The notes beneath the pieces were generated by a model. It was not told where the DNA came from and made no database searches. It saw only the letters and a program-made list of their open reading frames with translations. A stretch of DNA of 64,000 nt from a bacterium (GTDB taxonomy: Bacteria; Pseudomonadota; Alphaproteobacteria; Acetobacterales; Acetobacteraceae), in NCBI GenBank assembly GCA_026224825.1, contig JAMFRO010000056.1, forward strand, positions 43,285 to 107,284, read 5' to 3'. Shown here piece by piece: positions 26,913 through 35,571 of this stretch. A program made the position numbers and the translations under genes. The first letter of the stretch is position 1. Each line of letters starts with the position of its first letter.

Positions 26913-28105
26913 CTGTTCCCACGAGCGAGGCGGATTCCGGTGAATTGCCAGCGGGCCGTGGCGGGGAAGAAATTGCGGTAGCTGGTGCGGGTGTGGCCCT
27001 CGGGGGTTGCTAGAGAACCGCCGCGCAGAACATACTGATTGACCATGAACTTGCCGTTATACTCACCGATGGCACCCTGCGGGGCAAGGAAGCCAGGATA
27101 GGCGGCGTAGCTGCTGCTGGTCCATTGCCAGGCCGCTCCATAGAGCTGCGGCAGATGGGGGGCGGTGTTGGCGGCATGCTCCCATTCTGCTTCGCTGGGC
27201 AGGCGCGCGCCGGCCCATTGCGCATAGGCGCAAGCCTCGAAGTAGGATAGGTGGAGCGCCGGGGCGTCGGGCGCCAGCGGCTGCAACCCGGAAAGGGTAA
27301 ATTGTTTCCAGCCCGTTTTGGTCTCATGCCAGTGGAGCGGCTGTGTGATGTTCCTGGCGCGGATGAAGTCCCAGCCTTCGGACAGCCAGAGTGAGGGGGT
27401 TTGATAACCGCCGTTTTCGATGAAGGCAGCATATTCGGCATTGGTTACAAGCCGGGTCGCAAGCGCGTAGGATTCAAGAAACACCCGGTGGCGCGGCAGC
27501 TCGTTATCAAAACAAAATGAGGTGCCGGCATGGCCAATGAGGGTGAGTATGGCGGGAAACGCCTGCCAGCCGGAGGGGGATGCCGGGGCCGGGGCCGGGG
27601 CGGCTTCAGCATAGCACGGCAGGAGTGGGTTTTGTGCCAGAAGATGCAGAGCATCCGTGAGCATCAGCTCCTGGTGTTGCTGCTCGTGCTGCAGCCCGAG
27701 TTCACAAAGCGAGAGAAAGATCTCGGGCATGGGACGCACGAACAGTGCCGCCATGCGTGTATCGACATGAGCGCGGTAGGCCATGACTTCTGCACGCGAG
27801 GGGCGGGTGAGCAGGCCGCGTTGCGGTCGCGGATGCTGCTCACCAATGCCGTCATAATAGGAGTTGAACAATATACGGAATGCGGGATCGAAAGGTGCGA
27901 AGCCTGGCTCGAAACGTTCCAGGATAAAAGTTTCAAAAAACCAGCTGGTATGGGCAAGATGCCATTTTACAGGACTCGCGTCTGGCATGGACTGCACGGC
28001 ACAGTCCTCGTCCGAGAGCGGAGCCGCGCGGATGGCCGAGGTGTTACGTATGGCCGCAAACCGCTCGGCCAGTGGCGCTGTGGGGTGCTTAATCTGTTCG
28101 AGCAT
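26909..28105 (-). CDS. egtB: Ergothioneine sulfoxide synthase EgtB
   Basis: EgtB is the iron-dependent enzyme that joins a thiol donor to hercynine in ergothioneine synthesis. The start is set at ATG 28105 (398 residues), which fits the family N-terminus; the frame runs 45 codons further upstream through egtD. The DinB-like N-terminal domain shows KWHLAHTSWFFE (His49/His52) and HEQQHQELML (about 140), which supply the iron ligands. The FGE/sulfatase-modifying-type C-terminal domain ends with GGSLATPEGHTRTSYRNFF and FTGIRLAR. Its start overlaps egtD by 17 bases. No gamma-glutamylcysteine or lyase gene is nearby, which is normal in proteobacterial egtBD pairs. Confidence 0.93.
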   Translation of the reverse strand: MLEQIKHPTAPLAERFAAIRNTSAIRAAPLSDEDCAVQSMPDASPVKWHLAHTSWFFETFILERFEPGFAPFDPAFRILFNSYYDGIGEQHPRPQRGLLTRPSRAEVMAYRAHVDTRMAALFVRPMPEIFLSLCELGLQHEQQHQELMLTDALHLLAQNPLLPCYAEAAPAPAPASPSGWQAFPAILTLIGHAGTSFCFDNELPRHRVFLESYALATRLVTNAEYAAFIENGGYQTPSLWLSEGWDFIRARNITQPLHWHETKTGWKQFTLSGLQPLAPDAPALHLSYFEACAYAQWAGARLPSEAEWEHAANTAPHLPQLYGAAWQWTSSSYAAYPGFLAPQGAIGEYNGKFMVNQYVLRGGSLATPEGHTRTSYRNFFPATARWQFTGIRLARGNS

Positions 28106-29045
28106 GGCATACGAGGAAGTTTTGCAACGGATCGGTCCAGCTCGTGATCTGCGTGAAGCCGGCACGGTGCAGCAATTCCGTGGCGGACTCCAGCGTGAAT
28201 TTGTAGCTGTTTTCGGTATGGATCGAGTCTCCCGCGGCAAACTCCCGGACGCCGCCTGGCCAAGTGACGCAGCATGCCCTGTGGGCGCGCAAATGCATCT
28301 CTATGCGGTTTTGTGCGGCGTTAAAAAAAGCGTGGTGCGACCAATTAGCCAGATTGAAATCGGTGTTCAATATTTGGTTGACGTGCCGCAAGCTGTTGAG
28401 GTTGAAAGCGGCGGTGACGCCGAGTGCATCATTATAGGCGGATTCGAGCACAGATATTTCCTTGACGCGGTCCAGTCCGATCAACAGATCCCCCCCATGC
28501 TCCCGGATATTGCGCAGAAAACGGAGCGCCTGCACCGGGCTGAAATTACCTAGCGAGGAGCCTGGATAAAAGAAGAGCTTATGCGGCTGCGCCTGGAGAA
28601 AGGCAGGCAAAATGAGGCTCTCCGAAAAATCCGCGCCGACCGGATGAATGGCCAGCCTCGGAAAGGCATGACGCAGCGGGGCTACTGATTGGTGCAGAAA
28701 CCCGACAGAGATATCGACCGGCACATATATGCGAGGGTGCAATATCCCTAGCAGGCTAGCGGCCTTTTCGCAGTTGCCGGCACCAAGATCGATCAGCGCG
28801 GTCCCTTGTCCCACTGCTTCGGCAATGGCTGGGCCGTGGAGGCGGAAGATCTCGTGCTCACATCTGGTCGGATAATATTCATCCAAAGCGCAAATCGCCT
28901 CGAACAGTTTCGAGCCCTGTGCATCATAGAAATATTTGGGCGAAATACCGGCCAGTGGCCTGGTAAGGCCCGCGATCAGGTCGGCGCGAGCCTGGTCTCG
29001 CGCCGTGGCAAATTCCACCTCATTCTCGCCTGCGGCGCGCGGCAT
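28089..29045 (-). CDS. egtD: L-histidine N-alpha-methyltransferase EgtD
   Basis: EgtD trimethylates histidine to hercynine with S-adenosylmethionine, the first step of ergothioneine synthesis. About 318 residues from ATG 29045; a TTG four codons earlier is less likely. Visible family blocks are KYFYDAQGSKLFEAICALDEYYPTR near the N-terminus, the SAM site LIDLGAGNCEKA (about 85-96), KLFFYPGSSLGNF and the AYNDALGVTAAFN substrate region. It is the first gene of the egtD-egtB pair, with a 17-base overlap. Confidence 0.94.
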   Translation of the reverse strand: MPRAAGENEVEFATARDQARADLIAGLTRPLAGISPKYFYDAQGSKLFEAICALDEYYPTRCEHEIFRLHGPAIAEAVGQGTALIDLGAGNCEKAASLLGILHPRIYVPVDISVGFLHQSVAPLRHAFPRLAIHPVGADFSESLILPAFLQAQPHKLFFYPGSSLGNFSPVQALRFLRNIREHGGDLLIGLDRVKEISVLESAYNDALGVTAAFNLNSLRHVNQILNTDFNLANWSHHAFFNAAQNRIEMHLRAHRACCVTWPGGVREFAAGDSIHTENSYKFTLESATELLHRAGFTQITSWTDPLQNFLVCHARTD

Positions 29046-29297
29046 GGCATATTGCAAGGGCAGTTTCCCGTTGTTTTGGTGGCCGAAGCGATCATGGGAG
29101 ATTTGGGCGCTGATGAGCAGGATGCAATGCCCTACACATCATTTGGCTCCGCAAAATCTGGCACACCAAATTATCCCCCAGGCCGTCCTCAGTCGGCAGG
29201 GGCTGCGTGAAGCCACCTCCCTCGGTGCTGATCGCGTGGCCACTAAGGGATTGATAGTGCTATTCTTAGATATCGACGACAGCAGCAGGAGTCTGGG

Positions 29298-29504
29298 TTG
29301 CCCGATTACAAGCTCTATTATTGGTCCGTGCCATTCCGCAGTCAGTTCGCTTTCACAATTATCGCCTATGCAGGCAAGAGCTGGACCGAAAGCGGCGACG
29401 CTGCGATCTCAACGCTGATGAAAGTGCCGGTGCCATTCATGGGGCCCCCATTGCTTGTTAACAAAAAGGTGGACTTCGCCATGGCTGAAATGCCAGCTTG
29501 TTGA
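29298..29504 (+). pseudogene. Glutathione S-transferase N-terminal fragment
   Basis: Codons from TTG 29298 encode DYKLYYWSVPFRSQFAF...TLMKVPVPFMGPPLLV..FAMAEMPA, the thioredoxin-fold half of a GST (the YxxPxRG-like start and a cis-Pro VPFMGPP block). The reading stops exactly where an IS21-type end begins (TGTTGATTT, about 29499), so the C-terminal half was lost by insertion. The fragment is not functional. Confidence 0.75.
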
Positions 29505-30083
29505 TTTGCGCTGAGATCGACCCGGGATTTTCATCGAGATTTGACCCGGGTTGAAGATATGTCCCGCGTTATGCGGGACGGTCAAGTTGCGGGGGATTTA
29601 TCCTTTCTGGTTTTGGGTTTGGCGGCACTGTCCTTGAAGCGGAAGCTGTCATTGCCGGTCTCTATGATGTGGCAATGGTGGGTCAGGCGGTCGAGCAGCG
29701 CCGTGGTCGTCTTGGTGTCACCGAACACGCCGGCCCATTCGCTGAAGCCGAGGTTGGTGGTGATGATGACGCTGGTGCGCTCGTAGAGCTTGGAGAGCAG
29801 ATGGAAGAGCAGCGCGCCGCCTGAAGGGCTGAACGGCAGGTAGCCAAGTTCGTCGAGGATGACGAGGTCGAGGCGCAGCAGGCGTTCGGCCAGTTGCCCG
29901 GCCTTGTTCAGGGCCTTCTCCTGCTCGAGCACATTGACCAGATCGACGGTGGCAAAGAACCGAACCTTTTTGCGGTGATGTTCGACCGCTTGCACGCCCA
30001 AGGCTGTGGCCATGTGGCTCTTGCCAGTTCCTGGGCCGCCGATCAGCACGACGTTATCGGCATTTTCCATGAAGTCGCCACGG
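29499..30083 (-). mobile_element. Remnant of an IS21-family insertion sequence
   Basis: It begins with TGTTGATTTGCG just after the broken GST gene, with the direct element GACCCGGG repeated at about 29520 and 29545, as at IS21 termini. It holds most of istB and ends abruptly near 30083 within the istB N-terminal region. The istA transposase and the far end are absent. Confidence 0.75.
29582..30070 (-). pseudogene. istB: Truncated IS21 helper ATPase IstB
   Basis: The surviving 162 codons hold Walker [10 protein letters not shown], Walker [14 protein letters not shown] and the [14 protein letters not shown] sensor block of IstB, the DnaA-like ATPase that assists the IstA transposase. Family length is about 245-265, so roughly 90 N-terminal residues are missing. 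Upstream the codons RGDF still match IstB, then the frame meets a stop near 30085. It is not functional. Confidence 0.85.
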
Positions 30084-30720
30084 TGCAGTTACCGGACCAG
30101 GGCCTCATTTGTTACCAATAAGATCAGACTTTGTCGGTCTAATTGTAGTAGTGACTGTAGGGTAGATGTGTTGTCGAGCGTCTACATGCCGGCATTCGAA
30201 GCTTTAATTGCCGCGATCCAGATCTAATCAGGATTCCCGAATTTCTAGCTCTACCCAACGAAAACCGATCTTTTCCTGCTCAAGACGCAAATTTTTTCCG
30301 AATTGATTGTCGCGCAAATTGTTGTAGAGGGCCTGTTCCGTATTCGTTGGCTTCAATGAGCTAAGGCAATGGACCTGGCTTAGAGGCTTACGATATGAAG
30401 CGTGGGTTACTCGTCGTGAGGCTACATGCTGATCAGGCCGCCAATTCATATGGCCTGCTGTGATAAGAGTTCAAAATACCGTCTGGACGTTCGTATAATG
30501 CACTGAAATAGCTTGATTTTTTTGGCTTTTCCTGTAAGGAAAGCTGGCTTAGGGGCTTAGGGGCTAAGTGTGGGTCAAAGTGGGCTAAACTAAAATTTCG
30601 TTATGACATGGATACATACCAAGTGTAATTTGGGGCGGGTTTTAGCCTAGAATTTAGCCCGGTTTTCAGCCCATAGGACTAACAAAAGTAGGTTTTCTGA
30701 AGCGATATCATTATCTTACT
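30084..30720. other. AT-richer gap with short repeats, no gene supported
   Basis: No convincing gene. A 73-codon - strand frame (30228-30449) has no recognised motif or binding site. Around 30541-30570 the unit GGCTTAGG/GGCTAAG occurs three times. Related inverted copies (TTTAGCCTAG, TTTAGCCC, TTCAGCCC) occur at about 30640-30673. Repeats of this kind beside a tRNA fragment resemble integrase arm or end sequences. Confidence 0.5.
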
Positions 30721-30780
<60 letters not shown>

Positions 30781-31057
30781 GTCTAAAGTATTGAAATATA
30801 TGGATATTGTGACGGAAGAAACTTAGGGCGCGTAGGCCGTCAGGTTTTTAGCCTGACAGCATGCACTTATGATGCAAAATTATTTTTTAAAATCAATTAA
30901 GTATTAGGCGCGAAAGTTTGTGTATGACGCATACAGCGGTAGCACATTTTTTTAACTGGAACGTGTAGAAAAGCTGAACTGCAATTTGCCAAATGCGGGT
31001 GTCGAAAAAGCGATGATTCATAGGGCCTAAAACACTATAGTTCTTGTGCTCTCGCCA
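30781..31057. other. AT-rich gap after tRNA fragment
   Basis: No gene is supported. A small hairpin (GTCAGG-TTTTTAG-CCTGAC, about 30839-30858) is the only clear structure. Confidence 0.4.
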
Positions 31058-31300
31058 TTAGCGTACCCAAACCGACCAGCCGCCGTCGATGGGAATGACG
31101 GTGCCGGTAACAAATGAGGCTCGATCTGATGCCAGAAACGCCGCGACTTCCCCCACCTCGTGCGGCTGCCCGCCACCTGCCGCTGATGTGAGGTGCAGGC
31201 CGCCCGCGAAACGCTGCTGGCCGCACCCGTCGGACGCGCTTGCCACAAGCACCGTCGCTTGCCGTGATAGAACTGCGTCCTGATCAAACCAGAATAGGTC
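31058..31300 (-). pseudogene. Short-chain dehydrogenase C-terminal fragment
   Basis: EVGEVAAFLASDRASFVTGT and the ending IDGGWSVWVR are the standard C-terminus of SDR oxidoreductases. The preceding codons fit only in another frame (LIRTQFYHGK), and the Rossmann and catalytic parts are absent. It is a dead relic in a decayed stretch. Confidence 0.7.
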
Positions 31301-31930
31301 TTGTCCCTCGGGGCGCGCACGCGTGTCTCCGACGCACGTGAGATAGTCCTTGCACGCCTTGGCGAGTTGGTCGGCAATGCCGAACCGGAATTCAAGGCTA
31401 GTGGCGTAGATACCTCCTGTAGCTATCTCCACGGAGGTTCCTCGTTCGCGAGACCACGAAGAAACGGCGCGCAATCATTCTGAAGCGGGCTGCAAGATCA
31501 CCCGGTTCGCTTCGACAGCCGGATGATCAAAAGCCAGAAGCCGACAGCGCATGGTTTTCGCCCGCCGGCGCCATCGCCGCTCGACGCGGCAGGTTGATGG
31601 AACCCGGAGGCGCTGTTCGCGGAGAGGTTAAATGTCAATAAAAAACCAAGATCAGTCAAGACAGGCGGTTTTGCATATGCGAGCATGGCAATGAATGCCT
31701 GTATTTGTTTGTTTTTTGGCTCTTTTGTGAAACATGAATTCAAAGGATGAGCGATCGTCGGCGGGCGATAAGCCGTCGGAGAGTTTGAAGTAAATATGCA
31801 ATGACGGCGGGTGTATTTTTTAAAATACGATATGTTAACAATATAGGAGAAACACGGGCTTTCGGCCGATCGGAGGTGGTGAGGCCAATCGAACCACGTC
31901 ACGAAATCGTTTTTAAAAGGATAAGATTCG
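31301..31930. other. Leader region of the arylsulfatase, no gene
   Basis: No coding potential is supported. The last 200 bases are AT-rich. They contain the palindromic core TGTTAACA near 31830-31840 and a purine-rich AAAAGGATAAG site just before the sulfatase ATG, so the promoter probably lies between 31780 and 31920. Confidence 0.35.
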
Positions 31931-33442
31931 ATGACCGACAACAAGAAGCCAAATATTCTACTTATCCTCGCTGATGATGTCGGCTGGTTTGATGTGGGTG
32001 CGTATAATCGCGGCATAATGGGTGGAAAAACCCCCAATATTGATCGGATTGCGAAGGGCGGCGTTTTGCTGACGGATTGCTATGCCCAGGCGAGTTGCAC
32101 GGCGGGCCGGGCGGCGTTTATTACGGGCCAGATGCCGATGCGGACTGGTTTAACGACGGTAGGCTTGCCTGGCGCCACGCAGGGGCTGCAGTCTGAAGAT
32201 CCGACGCTGGCCGAGCTGCTCAAGCCGCAAGGCTATATGACGGCCCAGATCGGCAAAAATCATCTCGGAGACCGAAATGAATATCTGCCGACCGTGCATG
32301 GTTTTGATGAATTTTACGGAAATCTTTATCACCTCAACGCTGAGGAGGAGCCGGAGCAGGCTGATTATCCGAAAGACCACCCGGTGTTTCAGAATTATTT
32401 CAAACCGCGCGGTGTGTTGAACTGCAAAGCCTCGGATGTCGATGACCCTACCGAGGACCCTCGTTTTGGGCGGATCGGCAAACAGACGATTACGGATACC
32501 GGGCCGCTGACACGGAAACGAATGGAAACGGTCGAGGATGATCTGCTGGCCCATTCGCTCGATTTTATCGATCGCGCCCATGCGGCGGATAAGCCGTTCC
32601 TGCTTTGGCATAACACAACCAGGATGCATGTATGGACCCGGCTGTCTGAGCGCTGGAGCGGCAAGACCAAATTCGGTCTCTATGCCGATGGCATGCAGGA
32701 GTTGGATTGGGTGGTGGGCGAGCTGCTTGCCAAGCTTGATGCCTTGGGGATTGCCGACAATACATTGGTCGTTTTTACAACGGACAATGGCGCTGAGAAA
32801 TTCAGCTGGCCGGACGGCGGCACGTCGCCGTTCCGTGGGGAAAAGGGGCTGGGCTGGGAGGGGGGCTTCCGGGCACCCTTCCTGATGCGCTGGCCGGGCA
32901 ACATCCCTGAAGGCAAAGTACTGAATGGTATTTTCTCGCTGGAAGATGTCGTGCCCACCATCCTGGCCGCGGCCGGCGTACCCGATGTTAAAGAGCAGCT
33001 TCTGCAAGGCTATCAGGCCGGGGGCAAACACTTCAAAGTTCACTTGGATGGCTATAATCAGTTGCCTTATTTGACTGGTGAAACGGAAGACTCGTCGCGG
33101 CATGAGTTTTTCTACTATGGAGAGCACGATCTTTTTGCCATCCGGTATAATAACTGGAAGATCCATTTCATGGTGAAAGATGATTGGTTCGCCGGGCAAT
33201 CCGTGAAGCCGACGGTACCGCGGCCGGTGAATTTGCGAGTTGACCCGTTTGAACAGCATTTGAATGCGCCCGGTTATCCGCTTTACGCGGGAGAGAAGCT
33301 TTGGACCATCATGCCGGCGGCCTATATTCTGAAGACGCATGCGGAAACATTTGCGGCCTTCCCGCCGCGTCAAGCCCCGCCCGAATTCAATCCCGGTGCA
33401 ATGTTGCAGCAGGTTATCCGGGCGCATGCCAACGGTGTCTAA
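31931..33442 (+). CDS. Cytoplasmic-type arylsulfatase
   Basis: Sulfatases hydrolyse sulfate esters using a formylglycine made from a Cys. This 503-residue protein has metal-binding LILADD near the N-terminus (Asp15/Asp16) and the modification motif CTAGR at 56-60, a variant of the usual C-x-P-S-R with Ala for Pro and Gly for Ser. It also has AQIGKNHLGD (Lys and His of the active site), FLLWHNTTRMH and FTTDNGAEKFSW (metal Asp-Asn). No signal peptide is seen, so it would act in the cytoplasm unless co-exported. The relaxed C-T-A-G-R motif is known in FGE-dependent sulfatases, and an FGE gene lies at 47 kb. A long perfect palindrome follows the stop. Confidence 0.9.
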   Translation: MTDNKKPNILLILADDVGWFDVGAYNRGIMGGKTPNIDRIAKGGVLLTDCYAQASCTAGRAAFITGQMPMRTGLTTVGLPGATQGLQSEDPTLAELLKPQGYMTAQIGKNHLGDRNEYLPTVHGFDEFYGNLYHLNAEEEPEQADYPKDHPVFQNYFKPRGVLNCKASDVDDPTEDPRFGRIGKQTITDTGPLTRKRMETVEDDLLAHSLDFIDRAHAADKPFLLWHNTTRMHVWTRLSERWSGKTKFGLYADGMQELDWVVGELLAKLDALGIADNTLVVFTTDNGAEKFSWPDGGTSPFRGEKGLGWEGGFRAPFLMRWPGNIPEGKVLNGIFSLEDVVPTILAAAGVPDVKEQLLQGYQAGGKHFKVHLDGYNQLPYLTGETEDSSRHEFFYYGEHDLFAIRYNNWKIHFMVKDDWFAGQSVKPTVPRPVNLRVDPFEQHLNAPGYPLYAGEKLWTIMPAAYILKTHAETFAAFPPRQAPPEFNPGAMLQQVIRAHANGV

Positions 33443-33473
33443 ACGCTTGCAGCGCTTCGGCTTGTGAGTACTA

Positions 33474-33509
33474 AAGATATCCCGGCAAGCATGCTTGCCG
33501 GGATATCTT
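33474..33509. terminator. 36-bp perfect palindrome after the sulfatase
   Basis: Left arm AAGATATCCCGGCAAGC (33474-33490), two central bases and an exact right arm (33493-33509). As RNA it folds to a 16-17-bp stem. It has no real T tract, so it may be a bidirectional terminator or an RNA-stabilising hairpin, or a protein-binding palindrome. Confidence 0.6.
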
Positions 33510-33592
33510 ATTTGCCCAGTTGAATATGGCACACCTCAACGGATTTCGCGCCGCAGATTGGCTTCATTGATAGATGGCCGGGAATATATATC

Positions 33593-34477
33593 ATGATCAG
33601 TACGCTGCAGCAGTCGGTTTTGGAACTGTTCCTGTTTACCTCGATGGCGGGTATCGGCCTCCAGGTGGATTGGCGTGATTTTCTGGCGGTGTCGCACCAC
33701 AAGAAAATTCTGTCTCTATCTTTGCTGGCCAATTTTTTGATCATTCCGCTCCTAGGCTGGGTGGCCACAAAATTGCTGCCAATGCCGCCGCTGAGTGCGC
33801 AGGCACTTATTATTTTAGCCTGCGCACCAGGCGGACTCTCGGCCGTTCAGTTCACGAGTAAAAGCAAGGATGCCCAAGTTTTCGCGGGGCAAACGGCGCT
33901 TCTGTTGGCGTGTCCGGCCATTTTTATCTCACCCATTCTCATGTCGCTTTTTTTGCCGCCGGGCACTCATCTGGTCGTGCCGTATGGGCGGGCCGTGACG
34001 TATATCTCGTTTCTTCTTCTGCTTCCTCTGGCCATAGGCCTCGTGGTGAGGCATGGGAATGCAGAGATTGCCCAACGATTGGCGTCGCCGGTTGCCTTGA
34101 TCGGGACAGGTTCGTTCATACTCTTTATCATTTTAACACTTTCGCTGCGGCGTTCCGTCATGGCGGAGATCGCTCGTCGGGAAACACTTGGCATTGTCAT
34201 TTTTGTTCTAGCGATGATGGCTGTCGGCTGGCTGAGCGGCGGGCCCAGGCGGGAAACGAGGCAGGTTCTGGCTGCTGCGACCAGTATGCGGAATGTCGCT
34301 CTCGCCTATGCCATCACCTCGCGCAGCTTTGCGGATACGGGGATCGAAACGCCGTTGGCGGCTTTTTTTGCGCTGATGGTCACACCCAATATGATTTTGG
34401 TACTTGTCCTGCTGTGCATCAGCAAATTCAAGGCGTTCAAACCTTCACGTGTTAAACCCGAACCAGCGCGAGAATAG
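33593..34477 (+). CDS. BASS/SBF-family transporter (bile acid:Na+ symporter-like)
   Basis: A 294-residue membrane protein with about 9-10 helices. ACAPGGLSAVQFTSKSKDAQVFAGQTALLL carries the conserved 'APGG..S' and Gln-rich crossing motif, and ATSMRNVALAYAI is the second signature. Family members move bile acids, pantoate or other organic anions with sodium. Here the place next to a sulfatase suggests uptake of an organic (perhaps sulfated) anion, which is inference. It is followed after 2 bases by a DUF202 gene. Confidence 0.78.
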   Translation: MISTLQQSVLELFLFTSMAGIGLQVDWRDFLAVSHHKKILSLSLLANFLIIPLLGWVATKLLPMPPLSAQALIILACAPGGLSAVQFTSKSKDAQVFAGQTALLLACPAIFISPILMSLFLPPGTHLVVPYGRAVTYISFLLLLPLAIGLVVRHGNAEIAQRLASPVALIGTGSFILFIILTLSLRRSVMAEIARRETLGIVIFVLAMMAVGWLSGGPRRETRQVLAAATSMRNVALAYAITSRSFADTGIETPLAAFFALMVTPNMILVLVLLCISKFKAFKPSRVKPEPARE

Positions 34478-34479
34478 AC

Positions 34480-34920
34480 ATGATTGAGCGGCCGGCACAG
34501 CTTGATGAACGCTTCCCTGTACGTGCTTCAGCCGATAGCCATTTCAGCTGGATACGGACGCGCTTGAGTGTGGAAAATACGCTGTTGTCCTGGGTGCGTA
34601 CATCCGCGTCACTCATTGGCTTTGGTTTTACAATCGTCCAGTTCTTTCAACGCTTTCAGGATCTTCCCGCGGGGAAACAGCCGTGGCTGCCGGGCGCGCC
34701 GCGATATTTGGGATTGGCCTTGATATTTTCGGGCGTTCTGTCCCTGGCACTTTCTACTTTGCAGTACAGATCCATCAATCTTTATCTGCGGAGCAATGGT
34801 TTTGAGGTTCTTGCGACAGAGAAACGCGGCCAATGGCAATCGGCAACGCCGGCTGTAGCAATCCTTCTTTTAATCATTGGGCTATTTGCATTTTTTGGGG
34901 TGCTGCTAAGATTAACCTGA
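34480..34920 (+). CDS. DUF202 membrane protein
   Basis: A 146-residue protein with about three membrane segments. The N-terminal FSWIRTRLSVENTLLSWVRTSASLIGFGF is the DUF202 (YidH-type) signature. The function is unknown. It lies two bases after the BASS transporter stop, so it is co-transcribed with it. Confidence 0.82.
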   Translation: MIERPAQLDERFPVRASADSHFSWIRTRLSVENTLLSWVRTSASLIGFGFTIVQFFQRFQDLPAGKQPWLPGAPRYLGLALIFSGVLSLALSTLQYRSINLYLRSNGFEVLATEKRGQWQSATPAVAILLLIIGLFAFFGVLLRLT

Positions 34921-34966
34921 GTTGCCTTGAGCTGCAAAACAGACGCGGGCAAAGCCAGAAAAATTC

Positions 34967-35371
34967 ATGGAAGCGATAATTATAGGAATCATTTCATTGG
35001 GGTTCACGATCAATCACGGGATTTGCCTCCTAGGCGAGGCCGTTGACATGTTTGGTGTCGCGGTGATCGTTTTTGGTATCATATGGTCTACCAGGGTCTT
35101 CCTTCAGAAAACACGGGATGGAAACCGTTATGATCTATACCGGATACGGATTGGCCGCTCGTTGCTTTTAGGGCTGGAAATTCTCGTTGCTGCCGATATC
35201 ATCAAGACAATAGCATTGGAGTCGAGTTTTAGCAGTCTTGGAATTTTGGCCGGTCTGGTTTTGATACGCACTTTTCTGAACTGGACGCTTGCGTCGGAAA
35301 TCGATCGAATGGCGCCATCGGCCGCACGCAATGCCGGGCCCGAAGCATTGACCAAAGATATTTCGCTGTAA
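34967..35371 (+). CDS. DUF1622 membrane protein
   Basis: A 134-residue, three-helix inner-membrane protein. The middle block RYDLYRIRIGRSLLLGLEILVAADIIKTI is diagnostic of DUF1622. The function is unknown; the family often sits beside other small membrane proteins in stress-linked operons. It is 46 bases after the DUF202 gene and probably in the same transcript. Confidence 0.85.
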   Translation: MEAIIIGIISLGFTINHGICLLGEAVDMFGVAVIVFGIIWSTRVFLQKTRDGNRYDLYRIRIGRSLLLGLEILVAADIIKTIALESSFSSLGILAGLVLIRTFLNWTLASEIDRMAPSAARNAGPEALTKDISL

Positions 35372-35517
35372 TTGCGTAGGTTGCGGAGCCGGTTTTGTCA
35401 ATAAATCCGGCCTCCATGTCAAGTCGCTTCGATGTATTAATAGTACATAAATTCCACGATTACGGTTCTACGATTCCAAGGTCATCGGTCATTTTCATTG
35501 GACCTGACAATCGAAAC

Positions 35518-35540
35518 AATATGCGATCGTCACGCATATT
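35518..35540. promoter_or_regulatory. Inverted repeat upstream of a lipoprotein gene
   Basis: AATATGCG (35518-35525) and CGCATATT (35533-35540) are separated by 7 bases, 32 bases before the ATG of the next gene. This is a plausible dimeric repressor operator near the promoter. The regulator is unknown. Confidence 0.45.
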
Positions 35541-35571
35541 TTCTTCAACGCTATTGGGAGTTTCAAAGGTC

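Noticed and set aside
29090..29212. A short protein-like stretch (PYTSFGSAKSGTPNYPP) on the + strand upstream of the egtD start.
   Set aside because: It may be a gene tail, but no family was recognised and it is too short to call.
30228..30449. A 73-codon frame on the - strand near the tRNA fragment.
   Set aside because: No ribosome binding site, no recognised motif and poor composition.
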